From Bacteroidales bacterium (GTDB lineage Bacteria; Bacteroidota; Bacteroidia; Bacteroidales; GCA-2711565): a DNA stretch of 63,378 bases. A program made the position numbers and the translations under genes. Shown piece by piece: positions 8,901-18,111 of the stretch. The stretch's first letter is position 1, and each line of letters opens with the position of its first letter. The notes beneath the pieces are model-generated. The model saw only the letters and a list, made by a program, of their open reading frames with translations. It ran no database searches and was not told the DNA's origin. The DNA is taken from positions 1-63,378 of the forward strand of contig JANQLW010000057.1 of the NCBI GenBank assembly GCA_028280405.1, given 5' to 3'.

Positions 8901-11900
8901 ATGAACAATCTGTACAAAAGTGAAACGAAACGGTGTTTTTTCCAATTGTATGGGAGAAACAGAAAATTGATCTTACGTATGAAATTTACGATTCTATTAG
9001 TATTAGCGATCAATTTGGCAACTTATGCAGGAACTTACGGTCAGGCAAAAGTTAGCCTAAAGGTCAAAGAAGTAAAACTGGAAGAAGTACTTCAGAAAAT
9101 CAGTAGTGAAACAGGCTACTTTCTGTTATTCAGTGAAGAAGATATCAGAAACACTCAAAAAGCTGTGAGCATTGATGTTTCAAATGCCAATATTGAAGAG
9201 GTACTGGATCTTTGCCTCAAAAATACCGGGCTAAAATATATTATTAATGATGAAACAGTAATCATTTCATCGGCAGATATTGTTGAAGAAGTTATTTCAG
9301 AAACTGAGCAGGAAGCCATAGAAATTAAAGGGAAAATAACTGATGCTGAAGGGATGCCTTTACCGGGTGCTACCATCATGGAAAAAGGGACATTAAATGG
9401 TGCTACTTCCGATGCAAATGGGAATTTTACTTTAAAAGTAAAAAGTAAAGCATCAATCATCCAGTTTTCCTATATTGGTTTTGAAAGTCAGGAAATCACA
9501 GTAGGGTCAAAAGTACTTATCAACGTAATTCTAAAGCCATCGGCTAGTTCTCTTGATGAAGTAGTAGTTATTGGCTACGGTACTTCAAAAGTAAAAGATG
9601 TAACGGGCTCTATAGCACGCGTTGGAGAAAAAGAACTTAAAATGGCTCCAATGGGGGCATCGGTCGAAAGTGTATTACAAGGGCGTGCAGCGGGTGTTAA
9701 TATTGCGATTCAGTCTGCTTCACCAACCTCCCCTATCAGTGTTATTATCAGAGGGGCATCCTCCTTAACAGGAGATAATCAACCATTATGGGTAATTGAT
9801 GGTGTGCCGGAATATTCAGCATCTACATCGGGAAATATTGCGAATACACTTTATAATTTAAATTTAAATGATGTATTGAGTATTGACATTCTTAAGGATG
9901 CCTCGGCAACAGCTCTTTATGGTTCCAGAGCTGCAAATGGAGTTGTGTTGGTTACCACTAAAAAAGGGGTTGAAGGAATGGACCCGACCATTCAGATCTC
10001 TTCCAGGATCGGTATTCAACAAATGGATTTCAATGGCTTCGAATACTTTGAAGCTGACGAATATATTGACTTTGCAACCAAAGCACTTAGAGAAGAAGTA
10101 TTCGGGTATGGAAGGTTTGATTATTTCACACGTATTTATGGAGACCAAACAGCCTTCAGAAATTTAAACACCAGTGAATTCAGCAGAGAAGATATTCTCG
10201 TTAAAGACGGTGCTTTTTATGAAGGGAATACCAACTGGACAAAGGAAATGACCCAAAACCCACTGGTACATCAACAAGATATCTCCTTAAGAGGTGGTAC
10301 AAAAAAAATTGCCTATTTCCTTTCAATGAACCATAATAAAATGGAAGGTATTGTAAAATCAGGTCAAAGTGAATTGTTCGGAGGTCGTTTAAATCTTGAG
10401 GCCAAGGTCAGAAAGGATATAAAAATGGGTGTTAACATCAATGGATCTTATCGTAAAACAGATGATAAAGATTATATGTTAAACGTATTAAAAAAAGTAC
10501 GTCCCGATATTCCGGCATTTAATGATGACGGAACAATTTTCACAAGGGATCCTTATACTGAAAATCCTTATACGACTTTACGAAACACACAACAAGGGAA
10601 AGGCAGGACATTCTCTGCTACCGGCTATTTGGAATATACCATTATTGAAGGCTTACTGCTTAAAACATCTTATACTACAAACTACACAAGTAGCCAGAGT
10701 TTAACTTATAAACGCAGAGGAAGTACATTCAATTATAGTGGTAAAAGGAACTGGAGTTTAGGAGAATCAAGTACCAATGTTTGGGAAAACACCTTAACCT
10801 ACGCAAAAACAATTGGAGATCATGATATCCTGGGTTTAGCCGGATATTCTATGGAAAAAAACTCCTATATCAGGTATAGTATGGAAGCTTCTAATTTCCC
10901 GGATGATGATATTCTCAATAATTTTCCTTCAGGTGCAGAAAGAGGAAGCTTGGGAGAAAGTTATAGTGCCCATTCATTGATCTCTCAATTTGCACGTGTT
11001 CATTATAAATATAAAAACAGGTATATTATTTCAGGAACGCTTCGTCGTGATGGTTCATCCAGATTCGGTCCGGATAAAAGATGGGGTATTTTCCCTTCAG
11101 GAGCTGTTGCATGGTTGATCACTGAAGAAGATTTTATGAAAACCGGAAATGTAAAAAATTGGGTTTCTTATTTAAAATTAAGAGCATCTATTGGTAAAGC
11201 CGGATCTCAAAACTTAGGAAATTACAGTTGGAGAACAGGAGTAAGTTCAGCCAGATATAATGAAACTCCCGGAATTGTCCCAAGTACACTTGGTAATTCG
11301 GAATTAAGATGGGAAGAGACCATAATGACAGATATTGGAATTGATTTTGGGTTATGGGATGAAAGAATCAGAGGATCTTTTGGTATATACCAGAAAAAAA
11401 CAAATGATTTGATTTACAATACTCCTGTTCCTCCAAGCACATCATTTTCAAGCATTTCTTCGAACGTAGCTTCTTTGAAAAACAATGGAGTTGAATTTGA
11501 AGTAAAAGTAGATATCTTGAAAAAGAATGACATGTTACTTACCCTTGATTTCAATGCAGCCAGAAACACCAATAAAGTTGTGAAAATTAACGGAAGTTTG
11601 GAAGAATTACTTTTCCCTAGTAGCTGGTCCCCTTATATGAAGGTTGAAGAGGGTGGTAAAACAAATCAATGGTTTGGTTACCAAACAGCAAATCGCTTAT
11701 TTGTTACCCAGGAAGAAATCATCGCTTTACAAACGGTAACGGAAACCGGAGGGAAACAGACCTATAGGGATTCCAGAGAAAACCCCGGAGATATATTATT
11801 TATAGACCAGGATGGTGATAGTAAAATCACTGATGAGGATAAAGTATACCTGGGTTCTGCTGAACCAAAATTATTTGGAGGTTTTGGTGCTACCTTCCAA

Positions 11901-12377
11901 CGCAAAGGATTAATGGTCAATGCAACCTTTACCTATGCATTTGGACATAAGAGGTTATGGAAAATGCCTATGGATGATGCTGGTTATGTTGGAAATTATA
12001 ATCATGCTGTTCAAATAGCAGGAAACAGTGCAACTTTAAAAGATCCATATGAAGCAACAATTCCAAGGTTGACTTTCTATGGATGGGGACGTAATAACAC
12101 ATTCTCTGATTTCTGGTTACATGATGCTTCTTATTTAAGACTTAGTTCTTTAAATATCAGCTATCGCTTACCAAACAGATTATTCGAAAATATGATAATC
12201 GATGCTATTGAAGTATCGTTCCAGGCAACTAACTTATTTACCATTACCAGCTATCCCGGATTTGATCCGCAAGGAAACTGGTCATCAAGTTCAATTGGAA
12301 CAGGTATGGGAGTTGATAACAGTACTTACCCATCTTCAAAAGTATTCAACTTTGGTATTAAAATGACTTTCAAATAA
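8901..12377 (+). CDS. SusC/RagA TonB-dependent transporter with STN domain, locus 1
   Basis: Outer-membrane TonB-dependent importer of the SusC family. The open frame reaches back to a GTG at 8859, but the first credible start is the ATG at 8901 (MNNLYKSE). It gives the usual N-terminal Cys-Phe-Phe stretch and then the signal peptide MKFTILLVLAINL. Next come an STN signalling domain (VSLKVKEVKLEEVLQKISS), a carboxypeptidase-regulatory-like domain (KGKITDAEGMPLPGATI), the TonB box/plug region (VVIGYGTSKVKDVTGS) and the SusC plug signature LKDASATALYGSRAANGV. A 22-strand barrel follows. The STN domain implies control through the upstream FecR/sigma pair. The ligand cannot be read from the sequence; no glycoside hydrolase or peptidase accompanies it. 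Confidence 0.93.
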   Translation: MNNLYKSETKRCFFQLYGRNRKLILRMKFTILLVLAINLATYAGTYGQAKVSLKVKEVKLEEVLQKISSETGYFLLFSEEDIRNTQKAVSIDVSNANIEEVLDLCLKNTGLKYIINDETVIISSADIVEEVISETEQEAIEIKGKITDAEGMPLPGATIMEKGTLNGATSDANGNFTLKVKSKASIIQFSYIGFESQEITVGSKVLINVILKPSASSLDEVVVIGYGTSKVKDVTGSIARVGEKELKMAPMGASVESVLQGRAAGVNIAIQSASPTSPISVIIRGASSLTGDNQPLWVIDGVPEYSASTSGNIANTLYNLNLNDVLSIDILKDASATALYGSRAANGVVLVTTKKGVEGMDPTIQISSRIGIQQMDFNGFEYFEADEYIDFATKALREEVFGYGRFDYFTRIYGDQTAFRNLNTSEFSREDILVKDGAFYEGNTNWTKEMTQNPLVHQQDISLRGGTKKIAYFLSMNHNKMEGIVKSGQSELFGGRLNLEAKVRKDIKMGVNINGSYRKTDDKDYMLNVLKKVRPDIPAFNDDGTIFTRDPYTENPYTTLRNTQQGKGRTFSATGYLEYTIIEGLLLKTSYTTNYTSSQSLTYKRRGSTFNYSGKRNWSLGESSTNVWENTLTYAKTIGDHDILGLAGYSMEKNSYIRYSMEASNFPDDDILNNFPSGAERGSLGESYSAHSLISQFARVHYKYKNRYIISGTLRRDGSSRFGPDKRWGIFPSGAVAWLITEEDFMKTGNVKNWVSYLKLRASIGKAGSQNLGNYSWRTGVSSARYNETPGIVPSTLGNSELRWEETIMTDIGIDFGLWDERIRGSFGIYQKKTNDLIYNTPVPPSTSFSSISSNVASLKNNGVEFEVKVDILKKNDMLLTLDFNAARNTNKVVKINGSLEELLFPSSWSPYMKVEEGGKTNQWFGYQTANRLFVTQEEIIALQTVTETGGKQTYRDSRENPGDILFIDQDGDSKITDEDKVYLGSAEPKLFGGFGATFQRKGLMVNATFTYAFGHKRLWKMPMDDAGYVGNYNHAVQIAGNSATLKDPYEATIPRLTFYGWGRNNTFSDFWLHDASYLRLSSLNISYRLPNRLFENMIIDAIEVSFQATNLFTITSYPGFDPQGNWSSSSIGTGMGVDNSTYPSSKVFNFGIKMTFK

Positions 12378-12396
12378 TTAAATGATACAAGAAATT

Positions 12397-13875
12397 ATGA
12401 AAAAGATATATAAAATATTAACATTAGTAATTCTTCTTACAGGCCTGATATCCTGTGAAGATTACTTAAATGAAGTTCCTAAACACTCGCTGACAGGATC
12501 TACAGCAATTACAGATTATAGTAAGGCACAAGCAGCAGTGAACGGAATTTATTCTTCAATGAGCAATGATGACAATTGGAATGGTGGATTATATGTAGCA
12601 TTAGCATCCAAATCAGGATTTGTAGACTTTTCATCTGCTAATTACAATATGGATTACACTCAGGAGGATGGAACCGGTGACAGGCAATGGACTTCTTTCT
12701 ACAGAACACTCAATTATGCCAATTTTGCTATAAAAGGCATTAATGCTCTTGGAGATGAGTCTTTTCCCTCCCTAAGTGCTAAAGAAGCTCTAATAGGAGA
12801 AGCAAGAGCATTAAGGGCATATACACATCTTCAATTATTATGGAATTTTAGTCATTGGTGGGCTGGTGACGATGACGAATACGGAATTTTATACAGAGAC
12901 GAACCTGTTGAACTCTCAAATATGAAGAAAGCAAGATCAACAGTAGGCGAAAGTTATGAAAAGATATTTGAAGATCTTGACTATGCTATTGAAAAAATGG
13001 AATCATTTACTTCTCCAAGATATTTTTCCAAAGAATTTGCAAAAATAATTAAAGCAAAAGCTTTATTATACAGAGGAGGTTATAATAATAATACTACCGA
13101 TCTTCAATCTGCATTAACTTTAGTCAATGATGTGATGGCAACTGCACCAGGTGCTTTCGAAATGGAAGATGACATGCAGGAAATGTATGATAATTCGTGG
13201 GATTCCAAAGAAAATCTTTTTGTAAGGTATCTCGAAAATGATAATCATTATGGTGGTTATTGGTATCCTTATGGAATCATATACCAAGGTGACAGATTAC
13301 CATTATCTCCGGGCCAAGAGACCACGGCAGGTATTAATTATGGTTTGGATTGGTTCAAAGCTGACGGGAGATGGGATATTGCAACAGGAGAATCGAGAGC
13401 TCCTGAAACCTGGGATAATTCTCAAAGGTATACTTTCGTTAAGCTATCAAGAAAAGGTAGCTATCTGGGAAGACAAGAAGGCTCTCCGGCTGATAAATAT
13501 GCTGTTTACCATTTCCGCTATGCAGAGTTATACTTAATGAAGTCTGAACTTTTAGCCAGAACAGGTGCTGATATTACTACAGCTATTGCTCCTATTAACG
13601 AAATGAGAGCTAATCGTACAAATCCAAGCTTACCCGCTCTTAGTCCTGCATCTCAGGATGAACTTATGGAGTTAATTTTCAGAGAGTATTGGATGGAACT
13701 ATGTTTAGAGAATGGAAGCGAATTCTTTGCTTCTGTCAGGTTCAAGAAAAATGGAGTTCCTTTTATAGAAATTATAAAGAATAAAACACTTAATGTCAAT
13801 AAAATGTGTTGGCCTATTCCTACAGGTGAAATGGATAATAATGATTTAATGGTGCAAAATATAGGTCTTGAATAA
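12397..13875 (+). CDS. SusD/RagB nutrient-binding lipoprotein, locus 1
   Basis: Surface lipoprotein that caps the SusC channel and binds its ligand. The frame is open from an ATG at 12382, but the ATG at 12397 (MKKIYKIL) gives a standard lipoprotein signal ending in the lipobox LISC. SusD features are the N-terminal DYLNEVPKHSL, the helical pairs with ALIGEARALRAYTHLQL (about residue 130), and the C-terminal RFAELYLMKSE-like stretch (HFRYAELYLMKSELLAR) with IFREYWMELCLENG. It starts 19 bases after susC, so the two are co-transcribed and form the usual SusCD pair. Confidence 0.92.
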   Translation: MKKIYKILTLVILLTGLISCEDYLNEVPKHSLTGSTAITDYSKAQAAVNGIYSSMSNDDNWNGGLYVALASKSGFVDFSSANYNMDYTQEDGTGDRQWTSFYRTLNYANFAIKGINALGDESFPSLSAKEALIGEARALRAYTHLQLLWNFSHWWAGDDDEYGILYRDEPVELSNMKKARSTVGESYEKIFEDLDYAIEKMESFTSPRYFSKEFAKIIKAKALLYRGGYNNNTTDLQSALTLVNDVMATAPGAFEMEDDMQEMYDNSWDSKENLFVRYLENDNHYGGYWYPYGIIYQGDRLPLSPGQETTAGINYGLDWFKADGRWDIATGESRAPETWDNSQRYTFVKLSRKGSYLGRQEGSPADKYAVYHFRYAELYLMKSELLARTGADITTAIAPINEMRANRTNPSLPALSPASQDELMELIFREYWMELCLENGSEFFASVRFKKNGVPFIEIIKNKTLNVNKMCWPIPTGEMDNNDLMVQNIGLE

Positions 13876-13890
13876 TAAAATACGTTAGCT

Positions 13891-14811
13891 ATGAAAAAAA
13901 ATAAATTAATAATATTAACCGCAATGGTGGTATGTTTCATTGTTTCTGCAACTTCATGTTCCGAAGAAAAAGAAATACTTGTCCCATACCCAAAAGATAT
14001 CACTTTTGAAGATATTCAACTGGATAAGTTCACCTATAATATTCCAAATGCCGCATTTACTGCCGGCGATAATGAAACAGGCGTTATTACTGCAAATGTT
14101 ATAAATAATGGAGATGGTACTTTTAGTGGCTTTGCTCCTTCAAACAGGAATTTACGTCATTATCCCTGGAATTTAAGCCCGGATTTCGAACCTGCCGGCG
14201 GATTAACTCCTGCTCAGAAAACGGATGAGATCAACTCCACTGTAATGAGTTGTATGACTTATTATCCAAGTCATTCAGGTAATTTTCTTGTAGGAACTAC
14301 TCACAATGATGATGCATATATCACATTGAATAGTGCGGCTGTGGTTGAACATATTTTGGTAACCAATACTTCATTCTCATATTTAACCGGAAATTATGGT
14401 TCTGTTTATTCAGGAACTTATGATGCTACAACAGGTAAATATGATATTGATGGAACACCGGTGAGAAATATAAACATTGATAATCCTTCTACCGATAGAT
14501 ACGGAAGATTCTATTTGCCGAATCATAATGGTGATGAATTAGTAAAACTTTCTTTTAATTCAGGTTATTATGTAAAACTTACAATTAAAGGATATAATGG
14601 AGGAACTCAAACAGGAGCAGTAGATTTCTATTTGGCTGTTGATACAGGAGTAAATCCTGATTTTCCGGCACATAAATATATTTTAAATGACTGGAGAAAA
14701 GTTGATTTAACTTCTCTGGGAACTGTAGATAAACTTGTTTTTAATATCACATCATCATACGACAAAGCACCAAAATATTTTTGTTTAGATGGAGTAAGAA
14801 TAAAAAAATAA
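13891..14811 (+). CDS. DUF4465-like lipoprotein
   Basis: A 306-residue lipoprotein (signal MKKNKLIILTAMVV, lipobox SATSC). The body resembles DUF4465 proteins: an N-terminal ITFEDIQL, a WSGFAxSN-like FSGFAPSNRN, the VTNTSFSYL segment, the LTIKGYNGG motif, the VDFYLA strand, and the closing VDLTSLGTVDKLVFNI followed by YFCLDGVRI. It lies 15 bases after susD and before a terminator, so it is the third product of this transporter operon and probably an accessory surface binding protein. DUF4465 members occur beside TonB-dependent receptors elsewhere in Bacteroidota, but the ligand here is unknown. Confidence 0.75.
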   Translation: MKKNKLIILTAMVVCFIVSATSCSEEKEILVPYPKDITFEDIQLDKFTYNIPNAAFTAGDNETGVITANVINNGDGTFSGFAPSNRNLRHYPWNLSPDFEPAGGLTPAQKTDEINSTVMSCMTYYPSHSGNFLVGTTHNDDAYITLNSAAVVEHILVTNTSFSYLTGNYGSVYSGTYDATTGKYDIDGTPVRNINIDNPSTDRYGRFYLPNHNGDELVKLSFNSGYYVKLTIKGYNGGTQTGAVDFYLAVDTGVNPDFPAHKYILNDWRKVDLTSLGTVDKLVFNITSSYDKAPKYFCLDGVRIKK

Positions 14812-14832
14812 TACGTTTGATTAATGCTATTG

Positions 14833-14872
14833 AAATGGTGATAATTCTGTTTTTGGGTTATCACCATTTTTT
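14833..14872 (+). terminator. Rho-independent terminator of Sus locus 1
   Basis: AAATGGTGATAA (14833-14844) pairs perfectly with TTATCACCATTT (14858-14869) and is followed by TTTTCT. It lies 21 bases before the start of the next gene and separates the Sus operon from the FG-GAP pair. Confidence 0.85.
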
Positions 14873-14893
14873 CTAAATTTTAAAAAAAGTAAA

Positions 14894-16180
14894 ATGAAAA
14901 GAATAAAATTAATATACATACTGATCGTCTCTCTTCTTCCAATAAACTCATTTTCACAAGGTCTATTTAAAAAGCCTTTTCTGATAAAAGAAGGTAACGA
15001 GATATTAAATACAGGAGGCATTGGCTATGCAGCACCTTGTATTGGAGACATTGATGGAGACGGGAAAGATGAACTTTTAGTTGGGTACTGGAAAGACCGA
15101 AACGGAGGCCCATTGATTATTTATGAGAACATAGGAACAAGAAACAAACCCATTTATAAAAAAAGCAGGGTTTTTAAAATTAATAATGAAACAGCTATGA
15201 TACCCGGTGGTTGATGCAGGGCTTTTGTTCCACAGTTAGTGGATACAGATAATGATGGCATTCTTGATATCGTATCGTCTTCTTATTATAATGGCGGATT
15301 TCTTTTTAAAGGTTTAGGAAATGGGCAATATAAAAAAGGAGAAAATATTGTTTTTGCTGATGGCTCAAAAATGGGTTCAAAAGATACTAAAGGAGGGTTT
15401 ACCGGCTGTTCAATAAATTATACAGATTGGGATCATGATGGAGATAATGATCTATTAGTATCCGATCTTTTTAACCAAGGGACCAATGTATTTATAAATG
15501 AAGGTTCTGATAAAAACCCTAAATACTCAAATAAAAAAATCCCTGTTAAAACGGTTAGCAATAATCCAATTCGTAGCTTTTCCCTTCTTTATTATGATTG
15601 GGATAAAGATGGAAAAAATGATTTTATTGGAGGAGGGTTAGGACTCGCCGTTGTTTTTTATAAAAATATTGGAACTAAAAATGAACCTAAATTTGCTGAT
15701 TTTGAATATCTGATTGGAAATAAGGATAGCTATTCAAAAAAGATGAAATATTGGGCATCAATGAGAGGCAAAGTAAATGAAAAACCTTCTGAATCTGAAT
15801 GGCCGGAAGATAAATGGCATATCTCCATAGCAGATTATAATGCCGACGGGAAAGATGACATATTAATTGGGGACAATTATCGTCAAATAACAGAAAATAA
15901 GGATCTCACCGAAGAAGGGAAAAAGAAAGCGATACAACTCAAACAAAAAATGGATGAATTAAACAGAATTTCTAATTCATTGAGATCGGAAATAAGAGCG
16001 ATCACTTCTAAAGCAAGAAAGGAAGGAACTGATCCTTCTAAAGTAAAAATCCCGGAAGATATGATCAATAAACTAAATGATATTACTAAACAAAAAAATC
16101 AGCTATATCCTGAATTGAGAAAGTATAGCCTGACTAATAGTGAAGCTTTTGGCAGAGTATGGGTTTTTCTAAGAAAATAA
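14894..16180 (+). CDS. Putative selenoprotein: secreted FG-GAP/VCBS propeller with in-frame UGA (paralogue 1)
   Basis: Read through one in-frame TGA (15212-15214), this gene encodes 428 residues with Sec at 107 and Cys at 108. A signal peptide (LIYILIVSLLPINSFSQ) predicts export. Calcium-binding FG-GAP/VCBS loops recur: DIDGDG at residues 52-57, DTDNDG at 117-122, then DWDHDG, DWDKDG and DYNADG. Near the C-terminus a charged helical insertion of about 95 residues interrupts the last repeat before the closing strand VWVFLRK. Cys49 (APC) lies in repeat 1 where Sec-Cys lies in repeat 2. Treated as a normal stop, the TGA would leave 106 residues and a downstream piece with no signal peptide. The equivalent TGA, Cys and hairpin in two paralogues make Sec the best reading. 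The biochemical role is unknown. Confidence 0.8.
15212..15247 (+). promoter_or_regulatory. Putative SECIS element, paralogue 1
   Basis: Numbering from the U of UGA, TCCAC (18-22; 15229-15233) pairs with GTGGA (28-32; 15239-15243) around the loop AGTTA. With one bulged U (15244) the stem extends by TGT/ACA. The loop G-U falls at 24-25. Loop size, a G in the first two loop bases, and distance all fit bacterial SECIS rules known from E. coli fdhF. Confidence 0.72.
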
Positions 16181-16226
16181 CCACTTAATATTCAATCTCA
16201 TTTACATATAATTAAATCACAATAAA

Positions 16227-17441
16227 ATGAAAAAATCAGTTTTAATAATTATTGCTTTTTGGGGAATATCAATGCTCTCTTATTCCCAAAACATGAACAA
16301 GCCCGAATTAATAAAAGCAGATAACAAAGCAATTGATATTCGCCTGGGTTATGTAGGTCAGACATTATTTGATATGGATAATGATGGATTAAAAGATATT
16401 ATAGCAGGTGATGTTTTGGGTCAAATCTATTTTTTTAAAAATATTGGAACTAAAAAAGCACCTGCTTTTGATAAGCCGGAAATAATCACCATAGAGGGTG
16501 AAAATAAAATCATTTATAATTGGTGATGTACCGGTGTTAGTCCACAGTTTGTGGATTTAAATAATGATGGAAATATTGATCTAATTGGTGCTGGTTTTGC
16601 GGGTATAACCTATGTACTTTATGGTAAACCTGGTGGTTCTTTTAACAAAGCAATTGTACTACAGAATAAAAAAGGGAATAATTTGCGCTTAGCTCATTAT
16701 TATGATTTTGAGAAAAAAGCCTATGTTAAAGATGAAGAATTAGGAGAAGTTGATAAAGGTGATTTTTCAAAATTTCATGATTGGGACAATGATGGTGATC
16801 TGGATTTAATCATGAGTGGTGGTAGAGGTGCTTATCTATTTATTAATGAAGGCAACAAAGCAAAACCTATATTCAGTAATAAATATACCAAAATTATCCC
16901 TGCTCATTTTGCAGATGTATTTGTCGATTGGGATAATGACGGACTATGGGACATTGTTGGCGGAAGCAAATCGGGCGGTGTATATTTTTATAAAAACAAA
17001 GGTAAATTAGGTGCTCCAAAATTTGATGAGCCTATAACTATTTTTACCAAAGAAGAAATTGTATGCAATATCGAAAATGCAACCGCAAGTTTAACTGAAG
17101 TAGCATGTTCAGACTACAATAATGACGGAAAACCAGATTTAATTATGGGAGTATATACAAGGATAAAACATCCGGCTCCAAAACTTACAGCAGAACAATT
17201 AAAGGAAAAAGAATTGCTCCAAATACAATTGAAAGAACAGGTTAAAAAGCTTGATGATTATATGACTGAATTTGGCAAGAAGAAAAATATCACAGATAAG
17301 TTTAAGATAAAGACATTAATAATAGAAGATGAAGGTTTTAAAAATTTATCAAAAGAAAGGAGAAAAATTAATATTAAACTAAATAATTATCGAGAAAGAA
17401 GTAGCTCTCATGGTTATATTTTTGTAAGTACCAGAAAATGA
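16227..17441 (+). CDS. Putative selenoprotein: secreted FG-GAP/VCBS propeller with in-frame UGA (paralogue 2)
   Basis: Read through the TGA at 16524-16526, the product is 404 residues with Sec100-Cys101 in the context NW-U-CTGVSPQFVD. The signal peptide is VLIIIAFWGISMLSYSQ. FG-GAP loops are DMDNDG (49-54), DLNNDG just after Sec, DWDNDG twice and DYNNDG. A Lys/Glu-rich helical insertion follows (from about residue 315) and the protein ends in YIFVSTRK. The gene's own terminal stop is TGA (17439-17441), so TGA has two meanings inside one gene. It begins 46 bases after paralogue 1 and is probably co-transcribed with it. Unlike paralogues 1 and 3 it lacks the repeat-1 Cys (Thr46 instead). Confidence 0.82.
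16524..16556 (+). promoter_or_regulatory. Putative SECIS element, paralogue 2
   Basis: GTCCAC (16540-16545) pairs with GTGGAT (16551-16556; five Watson-Crick pairs plus G-U) around the loop AGTTT (16546-16550). The loop G-U is at nucleotides 24-25 counted from the U of UGA, the same spacing as in the other two genes. Confidence 0.75.
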
Positions 17442-17462
17442 CCAAATGGGAATTGAGTTCTC

Positions 17463-17520
17463 AAGCAAGAGATGGTTTGTCATCACAAATTGTGATGACA
17501 AACCATCTCTTGCTTCTTTA
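17463..17520. terminator. 26-bp perfect inverted repeat between convergent genes
   Basis: Bases 17463-17488 and 17490-17515 are perfect complements with a single base between them, centred on CACAAATTGTG. It lies between the plus-strand FG-GAP gene (ends 17441) and the minus-strand ORF6N gene (ends 17532), with T-rich sequence on the plus-strand side. It could terminate both transcripts. The length and perfection of the stem are unusual for a simple terminator. Confidence 0.7.
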
Positions 17521-17677
17521 GTATTTAACTACTATAAATACCCAATTCTTTTCCGCTTTTTTTGATCATCTGGCACCAGCATCTTCTCTATATACTGAAA
17601 AATTAAATTGATTTTTTCATCTTGCTTTCCAACTTTTGTTTCTAATTTTTCAAGTTTTAGAAGAATATCTTTATTAG
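17516..17677. repeat. Duplicated 3' segment of the ORF6N pair, copy A
   Basis: These 162 bases, the last part of the gene plus its 3' flank, align without gaps to 18112-18273 with only scattered differences. The upstream halves of the two genes are much more divergent. Confidence 0.8.
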
Positions 17678-18071
17678 ACATTATCATTTCTCTCATATGA
17701 GTAAATACCCTTATAATTCTAATATTCATTTCAATAGCTTTTTCACTATTTAGCACACTGGATAACATGGCTACGCCTTGTTCAGTAAAACAGAAGGGGA
17801 CATATCTTAAACCCATAATTTCAGAATTGTAAGAATTGGAGGTGCCAAATTGGCTCCTCCAATTTTTAAGTTCCTCTTTAGTCATCTCAAACATAAAATC
17901 ATTAGGGAATCTTTTTATATTCCTTCTTACTTGTCTTTTCAGATACTTTGTTTCTACTCCATATAACTCAGCCAGATCTCGATCGAGCATAACTTTCTTA
18001 TTTCTTATTAAATATATTTTCTGAATTACAAACTCATCTGTAACTTGAATTTTCTGATTATCTCCATTCAT
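17532..18071 (-). CDS. ORF6N-domain protein, copy A
   Basis: A 179-residue protein with an N-terminal ORF6N domain, a DNA-binding-type domain found in phage and accessory-island proteins. Recognisable parts are VIQKIYLIRNKKVMLDRDLAELYGV, given here as the core VMLDRDLAELYGV (about residue 31), the RFPNDFMFEMTKEE segment, and FCFTEQGVAMLSSVL (about residue 93). The C-terminal 60 residues form a charged coiled coil (LLKLEKLETKVGKQDEKINL). It ends in TAG. A near-identical 3' part occurs in its neighbour at 18128-18655. The role is unknown; such genes are common in Bacteroidota accessory regions. Confidence 0.82.
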   Translation of the reverse strand: MNGDNQKIQVTDEFVIQKIYLIRNKKVMLDRDLAELYGVETKYLKRQVRRNIKRFPNDFMFEMTKEELKNWRSQFGTSNSYNSEIMGLRYVPFCFTEQGVAMLSSVLNSEKAIEMNIRIIRVFTHMREMIMSNKDILLKLEKLETKVGKQDEKINLIFQYIEKMLVPDDQKKRKRIGYL

Positions 18072-18111
18072 AATAAATATTTACTTATTAATACCGGAAT
18101 AAAAAACTTGT

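Noticed and set aside
15212..15238. Pseudogenisation of paralogue 1 by a nonsense mutation
   Set aside because: Two further paralogues carry the same TGA at the same place with the same hairpin, and all frames are otherwise intact. Independent decay would not give this.
16551..17441. Separate genes starting at the GTG or TTG just after each TGA
   Set aside because: The downstream parts would lack signal peptides and start inside an FG-GAP repeat. The GTG is part of the hairpin stem and encodes the conserved Val of PQxVD.
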